Source: Fulvimarina sp039652615 (GTDB lineage: Bacteria; Pseudomonadota; Alphaproteobacteria; Rhizobiales; Rhizobiaceae). From it: a stretch of DNA of 64,000 bases. A program made the position numbers and the translations under genes. The stretch is taken from NCBI RefSeq assembly GCF_039652615.1, contig NZ_JBDJAC010000005.1:186001-250000 (forward strand). Reading direction: 5' to 3'. Positions 18,210-26,832 of the stretch are shown here, piece by piece. Position 1 is the stretch's first letter, and the number at the start of each line of letters is the position of its first letter. The notes beneath the pieces are model-generated. The model ran no database searches, was not told the origin of the DNA, and was given only the letters and a program-made list of their open reading frames with translations.

Positions 18210-21200
18210 TCAAGCTTGAGGGCGCGTGAATGTGCCAGAAACTGTCCCACCCGGCCCCCAGACCGGCGAAACCTGGGCAACGTTCACCGCAAGCCCGGAT
18301 GGGAGCGCACCGAAGGCTTCGATCTGGCGTTTCCGTTCGAATATGAAGTCGGCGCTCGTCACATCGGTGGAAAACGCCGGCTCCGAGGCGCCGGATGGCG
18401 CGATCGTCAATCGATAGACTTCGCGGTCTTCACCCAGCGGCACCTCCTCGTTCTCCCAGCTGTCGCCGCCGATCCGCGTTCGCCGGATCCAGGCGAACCG
18501 GACGTCGCCGTTCACTTCGAATCGTCCGCTGAGATGAACGGGCGAATAGGGTCTGACCGCTCGAAGCCCCATCGCGGCACTGGTCTCGATCACCGCAGGA
18601 TCATCGAGAGGTCTGCCTGCGGGCGCTATCTTCATCTGCAAGGTCCGCCCGGTCTCTCCGGGATCGAGGTCGAGACCACGAACCCCCTCGTTCAGCAGCA
18701 CGAAACGCGAGCCGGCCGGAAACGAGAGGCGCGCGGCGTCTTCCGTACCGGCCTGACCGCGCAGAAAGTCGCGGAGCCTGAAAACGCCGGGCTCAACTTC
18801 CTCGCCGTTCTGAAATTGCAGAACCTCCAGTCGCCCATCGTCGCCTTGAAGGACAGCGGCATTTTCACCTGCGAGAAGCCCGTCCAAACTGGTCGAGGAG
18901 AGCGCTCCGCGCGCAAGCCGAACCGTCAGCTGCGTCCGGTGATCGACGATGCCGAAGACACCAGCGGCGAACTCCTCCGTCAGTCGACCGATCACGGCTG
19001 GACCATCGATGATGGCCCGCGAAGTGAGGCGTCCCGCGTCGCTGCCGGCGAAGAGCACGAACGGCAACCAGGGTTTTGCGTGAACCGCGATCGCGGCACC
19101 GCCTTGGTCCCGCCCCGGCAACACGGGAAGATCGAGAAGACTGAAGGCCGGCCGGGAGGCGATGGCCGGCGTCTTCGGCAGGACGATGCCTTCCGTTGTG
19201 CGCCCGACACCCGACCCGCCAGCCTCCGCCGAATCGAGCCGCCGGGTTTCGATCCGCCGCTCGTCGCCGGTTTCGATCCGCACCGCCAGCCATCGCCCCT
19301 CACGGCCCTCGAAGATCAGGATGTCTCCCGGCTCGATTGCCGCGTCGCTCGGTGGAAGCGCGAAGCGCATCTCCTCCCGTGCCGGCCCGCCCTCCGCCAT
19401 CAGCCGGGCGGCGTAGCGTTCGGCAAGCTCCGCGTTGAGAGATACCGGAAAGGTCGAAACACCCGTGCGCGGCGTCAGAATGCCATCGCGTGCCGCGGTC
19501 GACGTGCTCGCCTGATAAGCCCGATCCGGATCGAGATACCGGATGGCGATCTCGTCGGGCGGCTCACCCGCATCCCCGCGCAGCTTCTCCACCAATGGGC
19601 GCTCCCCGTCGACAAAGGCGTCGATCCTGTGGTCGCCCTGCCGCCTCGAAAGGGAGCGAAATGTCAGGATACCGTCCGATGAAAGCGCAATTCCGCCGAT
19701 CAGCGAAAGGATGGTCTCGATCTCTTCACGCGCGGTTCGCGGTCCATCGATTATGTAGCCGTCGAGCATCGCCTCCAGCGCCGACACATCGAAATCCGCG
19801 ATTCCATGGTCCTTGAGGATGGCCGCGACCAGCCCGTCTGCGGGTGCATTGGCAAGACGCCCGTTCAGCCAGTGCCCCAGCCGCCAGTTCGTGCCGTCCG
19901 TCCAAAGATCGGTTCGCTGCGGAAAGGCCGGATAGGGTCGCGCATCCCAGGTCCAGACATGAATGGCACCCGGATCGACCATCGGACCGCCATAAAGCGG
20001 AGAAACCGGGTTCAGAGCATCCCCGAGAGAACCGACGCCCTCGGCCCACCCCTTGAGCGAAGCCTCGAGAAACCGCCTCTGGGCGAGATCGTCGCGAAAA
20101 CCTCGGCTGTGATAGGGGGTGAAACTCTCCGAGGACTTCGGATCGACGAACACGTTCGGCTGATTGCCACCGCGATCGATGGCCGGACATCCCAGTTCGG
20201 TGAACCAGATCGGCTTCGACATCGGCACCCACGGAGAGGCTTGACCAGTCTCGACGCCGTTCTCGCGATTATAGTGCGGATTTGCCCACCAGCCCTGAAT
20301 ATCCTTGGCGCGATAGACGAAGGGCTTGCCCGCCGTTCCATCGGTAATGGGGGTCCGAACGCCCGCGACCCGGTCCGCCGAACTCGCATAGTACCAGTCG
20401 TACCATTCACCGCTGTCCAGATCGTCGGCGAGCGCCTCCCGATCATATTGAGACGGCGTTTCGCTCCCCGGCTCGCCGTCGCTGCGCCAGTCGGACAGCG
20501 GCAGGTAGTTGTCGATCCCGACAACGTCGATCGCATCAGACGCCCAGAGCGCATCGAGATTGAAATGCACCTCGCCCGACCCGTCCGCAGGCCTGTAACT
20601 GGCGTATTCGCTCCAGTCGGCCGCATAAGTAACAATACCACCGGGCATCATGGCCTTGATCTCTTCGGCGATCGCAATCAGGGACTCGACAAACGGAAAG
20701 CGCCCGTACCCATCGCGGATACGGGTCAGCCCGCGCATCTCCGATCCGATGACGAAGGCGGAAGCCCCACCGCGAACGGCGAGATGGGCCTGATGAAAGA
20801 TCATCCGGCGATAGGACCATTCGCTTGGTCCAAAATAACGCAGACGGCCCCCGTCCCACACGAAATCGCTCCCCGTCGCGGTTCCGACGAACCGCTCGAT
20901 ATCGGTCCGCGCCGCCGCCGTCCCGTCCGCGCTTCCGGCAAGGGTTTCCGCCACATCGAGCGTCATGCGCCCCCGCCACGGATAGGCTGCCTGACGAGAC
21001 GCGCCGTAAGGGTCAGGCAGCTCATTGTCCGGGGGCACGTCCATGAGAAGAAACGGGTAGTAGGTCACGGCGAGGCGGCGATCCCGAAGATCCTCGATCG
21101 CCCGCACCACGCCTCGGTCGCTCGGCGTTCCGCCATAGGCTGGAGACCCGTCGACCCGCGATACGAGCCGTGCCGCCGATCGGTCGAGGTCACCAACGCC

Positions 21201-22103
21201 CCAGTCCTCGTCCTCTTTGCGCTCGCGGATTTCAACTCGGGGCCTGATCTCGCAATGGCCGGCCCTGAGATCGTCCCCGAACCACGCAATGACGAGGGCA
21301 GCGCGCGACAGCTTGGGCAACAGCCGATCCATCTCGTCGATCGAGGCCCTCCAGTCGCTTTCGCCGAAGGTGACATTCCGGTTGAGGATGCGGTCTTCGC
21401 CTTCCGCGATCTCCTCGCGCACGGGCTCCGGATCGACGCCGTGCTCCGTTGCGCCGGGAATGATCGTGATCGCCTCGATCCGGTTCTCCAGATCCCCCAC
21501 CGGGCGCAGCACTTCACAGGAGATCTGCGGAATACGATTGCCCCAAAGCTCCAGCGGTAAGCGCTCGAAGACGAGATAGGCCAGCCCTCGATAGGCCGGC
21601 GCGTTGCCAGCCCCTTGCTTTGCCTCGATCAGCGGATCGGGGTTCTGCGTTTCATTCCCGCGATAGACCCTGATGTCGTAGCGCGTCTGGTCGATCTCCT
21701 CGCCATCGGCCCAGATCCGCCGGATACCGGCGATCGGCCCCTCGCAAAGCCCGACGGCGACGTTGCCGAAATAGCTGTAGGTTGTCACATCGACGCTCGG
21801 CGGTCCGCCCTTGCCGCCGTGCCGCTCCGTATCGACATCCTCCTCGAACCGCGTACCCCATATGATCTGACCTGCGATCCGTGCCGTTCCGTAGACTCGC
21901 GCGATACCGCCGCCCTCGTCGGCCTGCATGAAGCGCACCGCATCGAGGCGCGGCCCCTCACGCTTTTCGGTCTTGCCAAAGAGAGCGCTGTCGATCGCCG
22001 ATCCGGCGAGCGCGCCCGCGGCCCGGCCAAGAATGGCTCCGAGCGGACCGCCGATACTGCCGCCAATGAAGGAGCCCGCCGTCTGTAAAAGAAGCGTCGC
22101 CAT
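18210..22103 (-). CDS. GTA host-specificity / central tail fibre protein (g15)
   Basis: The largest GTA gene, encoding the tip of the tail baseplate that contacts the recipient cell. The 1297-residue protein opens with a glycine-rich hydrophobic region (IGGSIGGPLGAILGRAAGAL). It contains the GTA TIM-barrel-like domain at roughly 420-740 (YAADWSEYAS, NYLPLSDWR, KPIWFTELGCPAID) and the phage-tail 'megatron' domain after it. A full-length frame without interruptions argues for a maintained function. The start overlaps the g14 stop by one base. Confidence 0.93.
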   Translation of the reverse strand: MATLLLQTAGSFIGGSIGGPLGAILGRAAGALAGSAIDSALFGKTEKREGPRLDAVRFMQADEGGGIARVYGTARIAGQIIWGTRFEEDVDTERHGGKGGPPSVDVTTYSYFGNVAVGLCEGPIAGIRRIWADGEEIDQTRYDIRVYRGNETQNPDPLIEAKQGAGNAPAYRGLAYLVFERLPLELWGNRIPQISCEVLRPVGDLENRIEAITIIPGATEHGVDPEPVREEIAEGEDRILNRNVTFGESDWRASIDEMDRLLPKLSRAALVIAWFGDDLRAGHCEIRPRVEIRERKEDEDWGVGDLDRSAARLVSRVDGSPAYGGTPSDRGVVRAIEDLRDRRLAVTYYPFLLMDVPPDNELPDPYGASRQAAYPWRGRMTLDVAETLAGSADGTAAARTDIERFVGTATGSDFVWDGGRLRYFGPSEWSYRRMIFHQAHLAVRGGASAFVIGSEMRGLTRIRDGYGRFPFVESLIAIAEEIKAMMPGGIVTYAADWSEYASYRPADGSGEVHFNLDALWASDAIDVVGIDNYLPLSDWRSDGEPGSETPSQYDREALADDLDSGEWYDWYYASSADRVAGVRTPITDGTAGKPFVYRAKDIQGWWANPHYNRENGVETGQASPWVPMSKPIWFTELGCPAIDRGGNQPNVFVDPKSSESFTPYHSRGFRDDLAQRRFLEASLKGWAEGVGSLGDALNPVSPLYGGPMVDPGAIHVWTWDARPYPAFPQRTDLWTDGTNWRLGHWLNGRLANAPADGLVAAILKDHGIADFDVSALEAMLDGYIIDGPRTAREEIETILSLIGGIALSSDGILTFRSLSRRQGDHRIDAFVDGERPLVEKLRGDAGEPPDEIAIRYLDPDRAYQASTSTAARDGILTPRTGVSTFPVSLNAELAERYAARLMAEGGPAREEMRFALPPSDAAIEPGDILIFEGREGRWLAVRIETGDERRIETRRLDSAEAGGSGVGRTTEGIVLPKTPAIASRPAFSLLDLPVLPGRDQGGAAIAVHAKPWLPFVLFAGSDAGRLTSRAIIDGPAVIGRLTEEFAAGVFGIVDHRTQLTVRLARGALSSTSLDGLLAGENAAVLQGDDGRLEVLQFQNGEEVEPGVFRLRDFLRGQAGTEDAARLSFPAGSRFVLLNEGVRGLDLDPGETGRTLQMKIAPAGRPLDDPAVIETSAAMGLRAVRPYSPVHLSGRFEVNGDVRFAWIRRTRIGGDSWENEEVPLGEDREVYRLTIAPSGASEPAFSTDVTSADFIFERKRQIEAFGALPSGLAVNVAQVSPVWGPGGTVSGTFTRPQA

Positions 22104-22573
22104 CAGCCGGTCACCTCAAGACTCGTCGGAAAATGGAAAACCCCGGCCACGCGCCGTAGCCAGGCGTCGGGCATCGCCGACCGCACGACCGCGCTGCCTT
22201 CATAAGCGTGGATCAGCCGGCCGCCGCCGTCGACGATCCCGCAATGGCTGGCGGGCAGCCTGCGGCGCCAGCGCAAGATTACGACGGCTCCCGCCTCAGG
22301 CCTTGCATGATCGCTCGCGATGAGATGCCGCTTCGCGGCTTCGAGCAGCGGCTCGCCGGACCGGTCGAGAACCCAGTTGATGGCGTAGGGCGCCGGTATC
22401 TCCGGTTCGCTCGCGTAGAGCTCCCGCCAGACGCCCCGGATGAGACCAAGACAGTCGCACCCGACACCCTTGCGGCTGCCTTGATGGCGATAGGGCGTTC
22501 CCAGCCACGTCTCGGCAATGTCCAGGACGCGCGAACGAAATTCGCTCTCGCTCATCTTTCCGACACCATTCAT
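22103..22573 (-). CDS. GTA NlpC/P60-type cell-wall peptidase (g14)
   Basis: A 156-residue cysteine peptidase thought to sit in the tail tip and cut peptidoglycan during DNA delivery. The catalytic cysteine is in GVGCDCLGLIRGVWREL and the histidine in PASHCGIVDGGGRLIHAYEG. It starts with an ATGA overlap onto g13; a second ATG six codons in (MSESEF) is an alternative start. Confidence 0.93.
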   Translation of the reverse strand: MNGVGKMSESEFRSRVLDIAETWLGTPYRHQGSRKGVGCDCLGLIRGVWRELYASEPEIPAPYAINWVLDRSGEPLLEAAKRHLIASDHARPEAGAVVILRWRRRLPASHCGIVDGGGRLIHAYEGSAVVRSAMPDAWLRRVAGVFHFPTSLEVTG

Positions 22574-23463
22574 GGAACGAGAGGACGCCCGTCATGCCCG
22601 CCGGTCGCCTTCGCGACGCCAAGCGCGGTATCGCCGCCCGGCAGATGCGGAAATCCGCGAAAGTTCTCCGCGTTCGCGAACCGGTCGCGGCACGTCGCAA
22701 ATCGCTTGTCGCAGCCCTCGACGATATCGACTGCATCCCCCGCTTCGAGCATTGCCGCCAGCGGCTGCGTCAAGGCCAGAGCAATCGCCCCACTGCCCGC
22801 ATCCTCGGCATAGGCGATCTCCACCTTGGTGCCGGCCGCTGGACCGGTCCGAAACACCACATGGCCATGGCGGTATCGATCGATCGGCCCTGCCGCGGCG
22901 AGAGCAACCGTCACCGAGCGCTTGCCCGAAGTCGTCACTGTCGCTGCTGCGACAAGACCGAGTTCGCCGAGGTTCAGCCCGCAGCGATGATCGCCAAGGG
23001 ACGCATCGCATTGTCGCCGGTAAAGCCGGCCGCGCACCCGGTCGAGATCCGCCATCCGCGAGCGTAACTCTGCGGAAAAAGCGAGATCGCCGCGCTTGAT
23101 TTCACCGACGGACAGGACATCCGTGCGGGCATGAGCTTCGCCCGGATTGGTCCAGTCGACGAGGAAGGTCTCCACCTTTGCCCCGTCATAGCGTCCCGCC
23201 GCGATATCGGCCTCTTCGATCCGGGCGGAGGTCAACGCCCCGGCAACTTCGCGGGTCTCGCCCGCAAGGCCCAGCTCGCTCTCCACCTCGCTGGCGGTCA
23301 GCCCGGTCCGTGCTTCGAACAGCGTTCCGTCGAAGGTCAGATCGCCATCGTGATCGGTGAAGCCGAAGACGACGCCATCTTCACGCGTGATACGCCAGCA
23401 CTCGGCGAGCGTCGTGACCGGCCCTTCGAGCGCCGACTGAAGAGCTTGAGGAAACTGTTTCAT
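22570..23463 (-). CDS. GTA baseplate hub protein, DUF2163 family (g13)
   Basis: A 297-residue structural protein of the GTA tail baseplate. The N-terminal ECWRITREDGVVFGFTDHDGDL segment and a cysteine-containing RQCDASLGDHRCGLNL segment are typical of the family. A C-terminal segment with CDKRFATCRDRFANAENF and GFPHLPG is the usual end of the protein. In the R. capsulatus particle this protein carries an iron-sulfur cluster. The four C-terminal-half cysteines seen here are consistent with that, which is inference. ATGA overlaps bind it to g12 and g14. Confidence 0.92.
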   Translation of the reverse strand: MKQFPQALQSALEGPVTTLAECWRITREDGVVFGFTDHDGDLTFDGTLFEARTGLTASEVESELGLAGETREVAGALTSARIEEADIAAGRYDGAKVETFLVDWTNPGEAHARTDVLSVGEIKRGDLAFSAELRSRMADLDRVRGRLYRRQCDASLGDHRCGLNLGELGLVAAATVTTSGKRSVTVALAAAGPIDRYRHGHVVFRTGPAAGTKVEIAYAEDAGSGAIALALTQPLAAMLEAGDAVDIVEGCDKRFATCRDRFANAENFRGFPHLPGGDTALGVAKATGGHDGRPLVP

Positions 23464-24095
23464 GGCCTCACCTCCACCAGCAGGATGGATGGGATCTCGC
23501 CGGCCTGAAACGCCGTGACGTTAACCGAAAGCTGGTCCATGTCGAAGCGCACCGGCACATCGAAGGCAAATCCCGCCTGAACGAGGGCTCCCGCAGCGGG
23601 CGGAGCATCGAAGACAACTGCCCCGCCCGTCTCGGCCAGCTGAAAGCCTGTCTCGATCGCGGCACCGTCGATCGCCACCAGGAGACTTCCCGGCACCGCC
23701 TTCTCGATCGGCCGCCAATAAGTCTCGGCACCTGTTCCATAAGGTTTGACGAGATCGAAGCGCGTCTTCGTCCCGTCACCAGTCCCAAGCGCGACATCGA
23801 AGGCGCTTGGCGCGGCGCCGAATGCGGCTGAATGCCAATCCAGGGGATCGCGGAACCGAAACCCCGTCAGCTTGCCCCGCCGCGCCTCGAAGAACGCGAC
23901 CACCTCCGCCAGATCGGCGAGACTGCGAATGCCCGAGCCGGCATCGTAACGTCGCGCAGCGTGAGCCGTTCTCTGGTTGCGGTGTTCGAAGCCGGTCGAG
24001 AGCCGGACGATCTCAACCCGCCGTTCCGGTCCGCCGCTCGCCCCGAAGGCGACGCGCTGCGGAAACCGCTCCTCGCTGAAGGCCTGTGCGCCCAT
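23460..24095 (-). CDS. GTA distal tail protein, DUF2460 family (g12)
   Basis: A 211-residue structural protein joining tail tube and baseplate. The family signature is at the start (FSEERFPQRVAFGASGGPERRVEIVRLSTGFEHRN) and middle (GKLTGFRFRDPLDWHS); the end matches too (VRFDMDQLSVN). It starts 3 bases after g11 and overlaps g13 by 4 bases. Confidence 0.92.
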   Translation of the reverse strand: MGAQAFSEERFPQRVAFGASGGPERRVEIVRLSTGFEHRNQRTAHAARRYDAGSGIRSLADLAEVVAFFEARRGKLTGFRFRDPLDWHSAAFGAAPSAFDVALGTGDGTKTRFDLVKPYGTGAETYWRPIEKAVPGSLLVAIDGAAIETGFQLAETGGAVVFDAPPAAGALVQAGFAFDVPVRFDMDQLSVNVTAFQAGEIPSILLVEVRP

Positions 24096-24098
24096 CGC

Positions 24099-24653
24099 CT
24101 ACATCCCCCGCCGGCCGCGGCTCGCTGCCCGCGCCAGCATCGCGTTGATCTGCATCTCCGATTTGCGAAAGCTTTGGGCGTCGGGCGTCGAGACGTTGAA
24201 CACGATCGTCCGGGCACTGTCCTGCTTGCCGGATGCGGCGACGCCGAGCCGCCCGTCCGCCCCCCTTTGAAGCGGCAGGATCGCCTCCGCCCCCGCTTCT
24301 CCCATCACGCCAAGGCCACCACCGCTCGCAAAGAAGTGCGGCCGGGCAACGACACCGCCCTTGGCGAAGGGCATCACCTGTGCGGCACCATCACCTCCCA
24401 AAGCGCCACCAAGTGCGCTCGCGAAGAGATTTTCGAGGGGCTTCAGCGCCGCATCGAGGGCGATGTCGGACATTCGCTGTGCAAGCCCTCGCATCACCTG
24501 ATCGAGCGACTTGCCGCCGCTGACAGCCCCCTTCAGCGCCCCGGTCAGCGCCGAACCGAACTGGCTCGCCCGCTGGGAAAGATCGTCGAGCGCAGCCGTC
24601 AGCTCCGCCGTATCCGCGCTCATACGAACGCGGATGATTTCATCCTGATCCAT
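24099..24653 (-). CDS. GTA tail tape measure protein (g11)
   Basis: Sets tail length and is ejected with the DNA. At 184 residues it is very short for a tape measure protein, as in other GTAs, fitting a stubby tail. The N-terminal half has amphipathic helices (VRMSADTAELTAALDDLSQRA, MRGLAQRMSDIALDAALKPLENL). The C-terminal half has the phage motif FAKGGVVARPHFFASGGGLGVMGEAGAEAILPL, which is the strongest evidence for the call. It starts 12 bases after the stop of the frameshifted chaperone. Confidence 0.9.
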   Translation of the reverse strand: MDQDEIIRVRMSADTAELTAALDDLSQRASQFGSALTGALKGAVSGGKSLDQVMRGLAQRMSDIALDAALKPLENLFASALGGALGGDGAAQVMPFAKGGVVARPHFFASGGGLGVMGEAGAEAILPLQRGADGRLGVAASGKQDSARTIVFNVSTPDAQSFRKSEMQINAMLARAASRGRRGM

Positions 24654-24665
24654 CGTCTGTTGATC

Positions 24666-25270
24666 CTAGTTTGTGTCGGGGAAGCGCCGCATCAGGCTTT
24701 CAAGCTCGCCTTTCGAGGGGGCAAACATCTGCCTCGCAGGCGCATGGGCGGAAAATGCCGCAGCCAGCTCGCAGGGTGTCATCGCCCAGAAGGCATCGCT
24801 TGAAAGCTTCAGGACGCCGAGGCCGAACCTGAGGGCGTCGTCCCAGGGAAAGGCCGCGACGGCCGGGCCGTCTCCCGTCGCGGCGCCAGGGGGTTTGCAG
24901 GCGTCTCGTCATCGCCCGGCTGATGCGTTTCGCGTTCGGCCCCGGAACCGAAAGCCGCCGTCAGAAGGTCCACGGCGATCCGTGCGGCACCCGCCAGGCC
25001 ATCCTCGAAGCGCATCGCCGATACGTCTTCTACGGAAACCGGCTCGCCGCCGCCTCTCAGCCCCGCCGCGATGATGATCATCAGGTCGCGCGCCGACAGA
25101 CGTCCGGAATCGAAACGCACGGCGAGCTCGGCAAGGTCGGACGCCTGAAATGCCGCCTCCAATTCCGCAAGTGCCCCGAGGGTCAGGCAAAGCCGCCGCT
25201 CCGTCCCGTCGATGACAGCTGGAACCTCGCCACGCCGGCGGTTCACCAAAATCGGATCAGATCGCCGCAA
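24666..25270 (-). CDS. GTA tail assembly chaperone, long form made by -1 frameshifting (g10-g10.1 fusion)
   Basis: A recognisable second chaperone module (FPWDDALRFGLGVLKLSSDAFWAMTPCELAAAFSAHA, stop at 24666-24668) lies in the -1 frame relative to g10. This frame has a TGA upstream, then no ATG, GTG or TTG before the conserved domain, so it cannot start by itself. The two frames join at A-AAC-CCC (24896-24890), a heptamer of the X-XXY-YYZ form on which both tRNAs can slip back. The resulting protein would have ~201 residues, 127 from g10 and 74 from the -1 frame. The design matches the G/GT tail chaperones of lambda-like phages. Confidence 0.72.
24809..25270 (-). CDS. GTA tail assembly protein, short form (g10)
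   Basis: The unshifted product has 153 residues. Its conserved part resembles GTA gp10: NRRRGEVPAVIDGTERRLCLTLGALAELEAAF, then LSARDLMIIIAAGLRGGGEPVS and AARIAVDLLTAAF. The last ~27 residues, after the slip site, are an Arg/Pro/Ser-rich sequence of low complexity, as expected when only the -1 frame is under selection there. The start is a TTG at 25270, 14 bases inside g9. Confidence 0.85.
   Translation of the reverse strand: MRRSDPILVNRRRGEVPAVIDGTERRLCLTLGALAELEAAFQASDLAELAVRFDSGRLSARDLMIIIAAGLRGGGEPVSVEDVSAMRFEDGLAGAARIAVDLLTAAFGSGAERETHQPGDDETPANPLAPRRETARPSRPFPGTTPSGSASAS
24890..24896 (-). other. Slippery heptamer A-AAC-CCC for programmed -1 frameshifting
   Basis: On the minus strand the g10 frame reads GCA-AAC-CCC-CTG. 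Sliding back one base gives AAA-CCC in the P and A sites, with full re-pairing on CCC and two of three pairs on AAA. GC-rich sequence follows and could form a stimulatory stem, but I could not fold it reliably. Confidence 0.65.
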
Positions 25271-25670
25271 AGCTCAACATCCCGGCCGATTCCATCGCGA
25301 TATCGAAGGTCAGCTCACCGTTGTGTTCCCCGGAATATTCGAGTGCGGTCACCTGAAACGGCCCCGTGACGCGGCCGAAATCGGGGATCACCGCCTGAAA
25401 CGCCTCGATGCGCCCCTCGAAGAAGGCAGAGCGCAAGGCGGCGTCCGATCCCGAATCCTTGAAGATCCCGCTTCCCGAAAGTGAAGCCCGCTGCACACCG
25501 GCACCCGCCAGAAGCTCGCGCCACCGTCCAGCGCTTTCCGTATCCGTGACGTCCACGGTCTCGGCATTGAAAGACAGCTTACGCGCCCTGAGGCCGGCAA
25601 TGGTCGCAAAGCTTCCATCGCCGACCTCGTCCATTTTCAAAAGCAGGTCCTTGCCCTTCTGCGCTGCCAT
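25257..25670 (-). CDS. GTA major tail tube protein (g9)
   Basis: A 137-residue tail tube subunit. It has the N-terminal AQKGKDLLLKMD, VDVTDTESAGRWRELLAGAG, the SGSGIFKDSGSD turn and the DIAMESAG end typical of phage major tail proteins. It should be among the most abundant GTA proteins. An intrinsic-terminator-like hairpin lies immediately upstream (25695-25727). Confidence 0.92.
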   Translation of the reverse strand: MAAQKGKDLLLKMDEVGDGSFATIAGLRARKLSFNAETVDVTDTESAGRWRELLAGAGVQRASLSGSGIFKDSGSDAALRSAFFEGRIEAFQAVIPDFGRVTGPFQVTALEYSGEHNGELTFDIAMESAGMLSFAAI

Positions 25671-25694
25671 CAGCGAGTTCCCTTCATAAGTACA

Positions 25695-25727
25695 GACAAC
25701 AAAAAAGCGGCCCTTGAGAGCCGCTTT
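25695..25727 (-). terminator. Terminator-like hairpin between g8 and g9 inside the GTA operon
   Basis: On the minus strand the perfect 8-bp stem AAAGCGGC/GCCGCTTT with an 8-base loop is followed by a run of T (six T in total counting the stem end). It sits only about 25 bases before the g9 ATG, which leaves no room for a fresh promoter. The tail genes must therefore be reached by read-through or antitermination. Confidence 0.75.
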
Positions 25728-25758
25728 CGATGAGTTCGGATAATGTCGTGGTCGGCCG

Positions 25759-26169
25759 TCAGGCCAGGGGTTCGGTCACTGCCCTGAAGCGCAGGATGCC
25801 GTGATAAGTCGTGCTCTCCGGCTCCTGCCGCGCCTCCGCGAACTGTAGCCGCAGATTGACCAGCTGATGGCCCTCGAGCGGAAGATTCGCATCGTCGAGC
25901 TTCTTCGAGACCTGATCCATGATCTCGTAGGTCTCCTGCTTGCCGCCGCCCTTGGCCCAGACATGCAAGGTGAGAATGTGTTCGGAGCCGTCCTCAGTGC
26001 CGGTCGACCAGTCCATGACCGAGGTTCGACCGAGCGTCAGATAAGGAAACGCCGCCCGTTCGGGCCGGCGGTCGAACACCTTCGGCCCGCCGAGAAGCCC
26101 CGTCAGCGCGGGATCGCCGGTGAGCGCTTTGAAGATCGATTGCTGCAATTCAGAACTGGGATGCGCCAA
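25759..26169 (-). CDS. GTA tail terminator / completion protein, DUF3168 family (g8)
   Basis: A 136-residue protein of the DUF3168 family that caps the tail tube at the head side. It shows the family pattern LGGPKVFDRRPERAAFPYLTLG, then LHVWAKGGGKQE and the C-terminal YHGILRFRAVTEP. The frame opens at a GTG that lies inside the ribosome binding site itself. The TTG at 26169, 8 bases after AGGAGG, is a better start. Confidence 0.9.
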   Translation of the reverse strand: MAHPSSELQQSIFKALTGDPALTGLLGGPKVFDRRPERAAFPYLTLGRTSVMDWSTGTEDGSEHILTLHVWAKGGGKQETYEIMDQVSKKLDDANLPLEGHQLVNLRLQFAEARQEPESTTYHGILRFRAVTEPLA

Positions 26170-26274
26170 AGCTGTCACCTCCTTCGAGCGATTCTCGCTA
26201 TGTCACAAGCATTCATATGTTGTGATCATCACAAGCTTCCAACACACGTGCACCGAAAAATTCATTCAAAATGT

Positions 26275-26496
26275 TCACAGTTTCGTTGGCGCCGTGCGAG
26301 CGGGTCGACCATCTGATGACAGTTCCGAAAGATCGGCGTCTCGAAAGCCTGATGTGGAAGGCAAGCCGAGCACCCACTCCGGGCCGAAATCTTCGTCCAC
26401 GAATTTGTCCTTGGGCCCCTTTAGCGCTCGTTTCGCGATCGCAGCCGAAAGCCGCGAGCGCAGGCTTCCGAGATCCGTTCGACAAGCGATCTTCAC
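26275..26496 (-). CDS. Hypothetical protein between g7 and g8
   Basis: A 73-residue frame begins with GTG at 26496, overlapping the g7 stop as GTGA, the same coupling used elsewhere in this cluster. The product begins VKIACRTDLGSLRSRL and is mixed-charge, with no membrane segment. I do not recognise it, and canonical GTA clusters have no gene here. It may be a real accessory gene or a non-coding remnant. The 105 bases between it and g8 (26170-26274) hold nothing I can name. Confidence 0.4.
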   Translation of the reverse strand: MKIACRTDLGSLRSRLSAAIAKRALKGPKDKFVDEDFGPEWVLGLPSTSGFRDADLSELSSDGRPARTAPTKL

Positions 26497-26831
26497 CCCG
26501 TCTCCTCCCTGCACAGACAAAGAAGATACCGCCCGCTCTCATCCGGATCATGGACGGATTCGACAAAAAGCAGGCGCTGGTCGAGCCGAAACCGACAGCC
26601 GCGCCTGACCTCCTCGACCTTTCGGCAAAAGACGCGCAGCCGGATATCCGCCTGAGCCTGTTCGAACCGCTCGAACCGCCGCGCCGACACTGGCTCGACG
26701 CGGATCGACAGTGACCTCAATGGCGCCCAGTCCACTTGCGCGCCACCCATTCCATCGGATGTCTCGGTCAGCTCTTCCAGAACCGCAAGATCGCGCATCA
26801 GGCCCGGATCGACGAACAATGTCCTCGCCAT
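26493..26831 (-). CDS. GTA head-tail joining (head closure) protein (g7)
   Basis: A 112-residue protein in the position and size of the phage head-tail adaptor (SPP1 gp16-like). Conserved features are the N-terminal strand DPGLMRDLAVLEELTETSDGMGGAQVDW and the C-terminal LDQRLLFVESVHDPDESGRYLLCLCREE. It starts one base after the g6 stop. Confidence 0.87.
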   Translation of the reverse strand: MARTLFVDPGLMRDLAVLEELTETSDGMGGAQVDWAPLRSLSIRVEPVSARRFERFEQAQADIRLRVFCRKVEEVRRGCRFRLDQRLLFVESVHDPDESGRYLLCLCREETG

Positions 26832-26832
26832 C

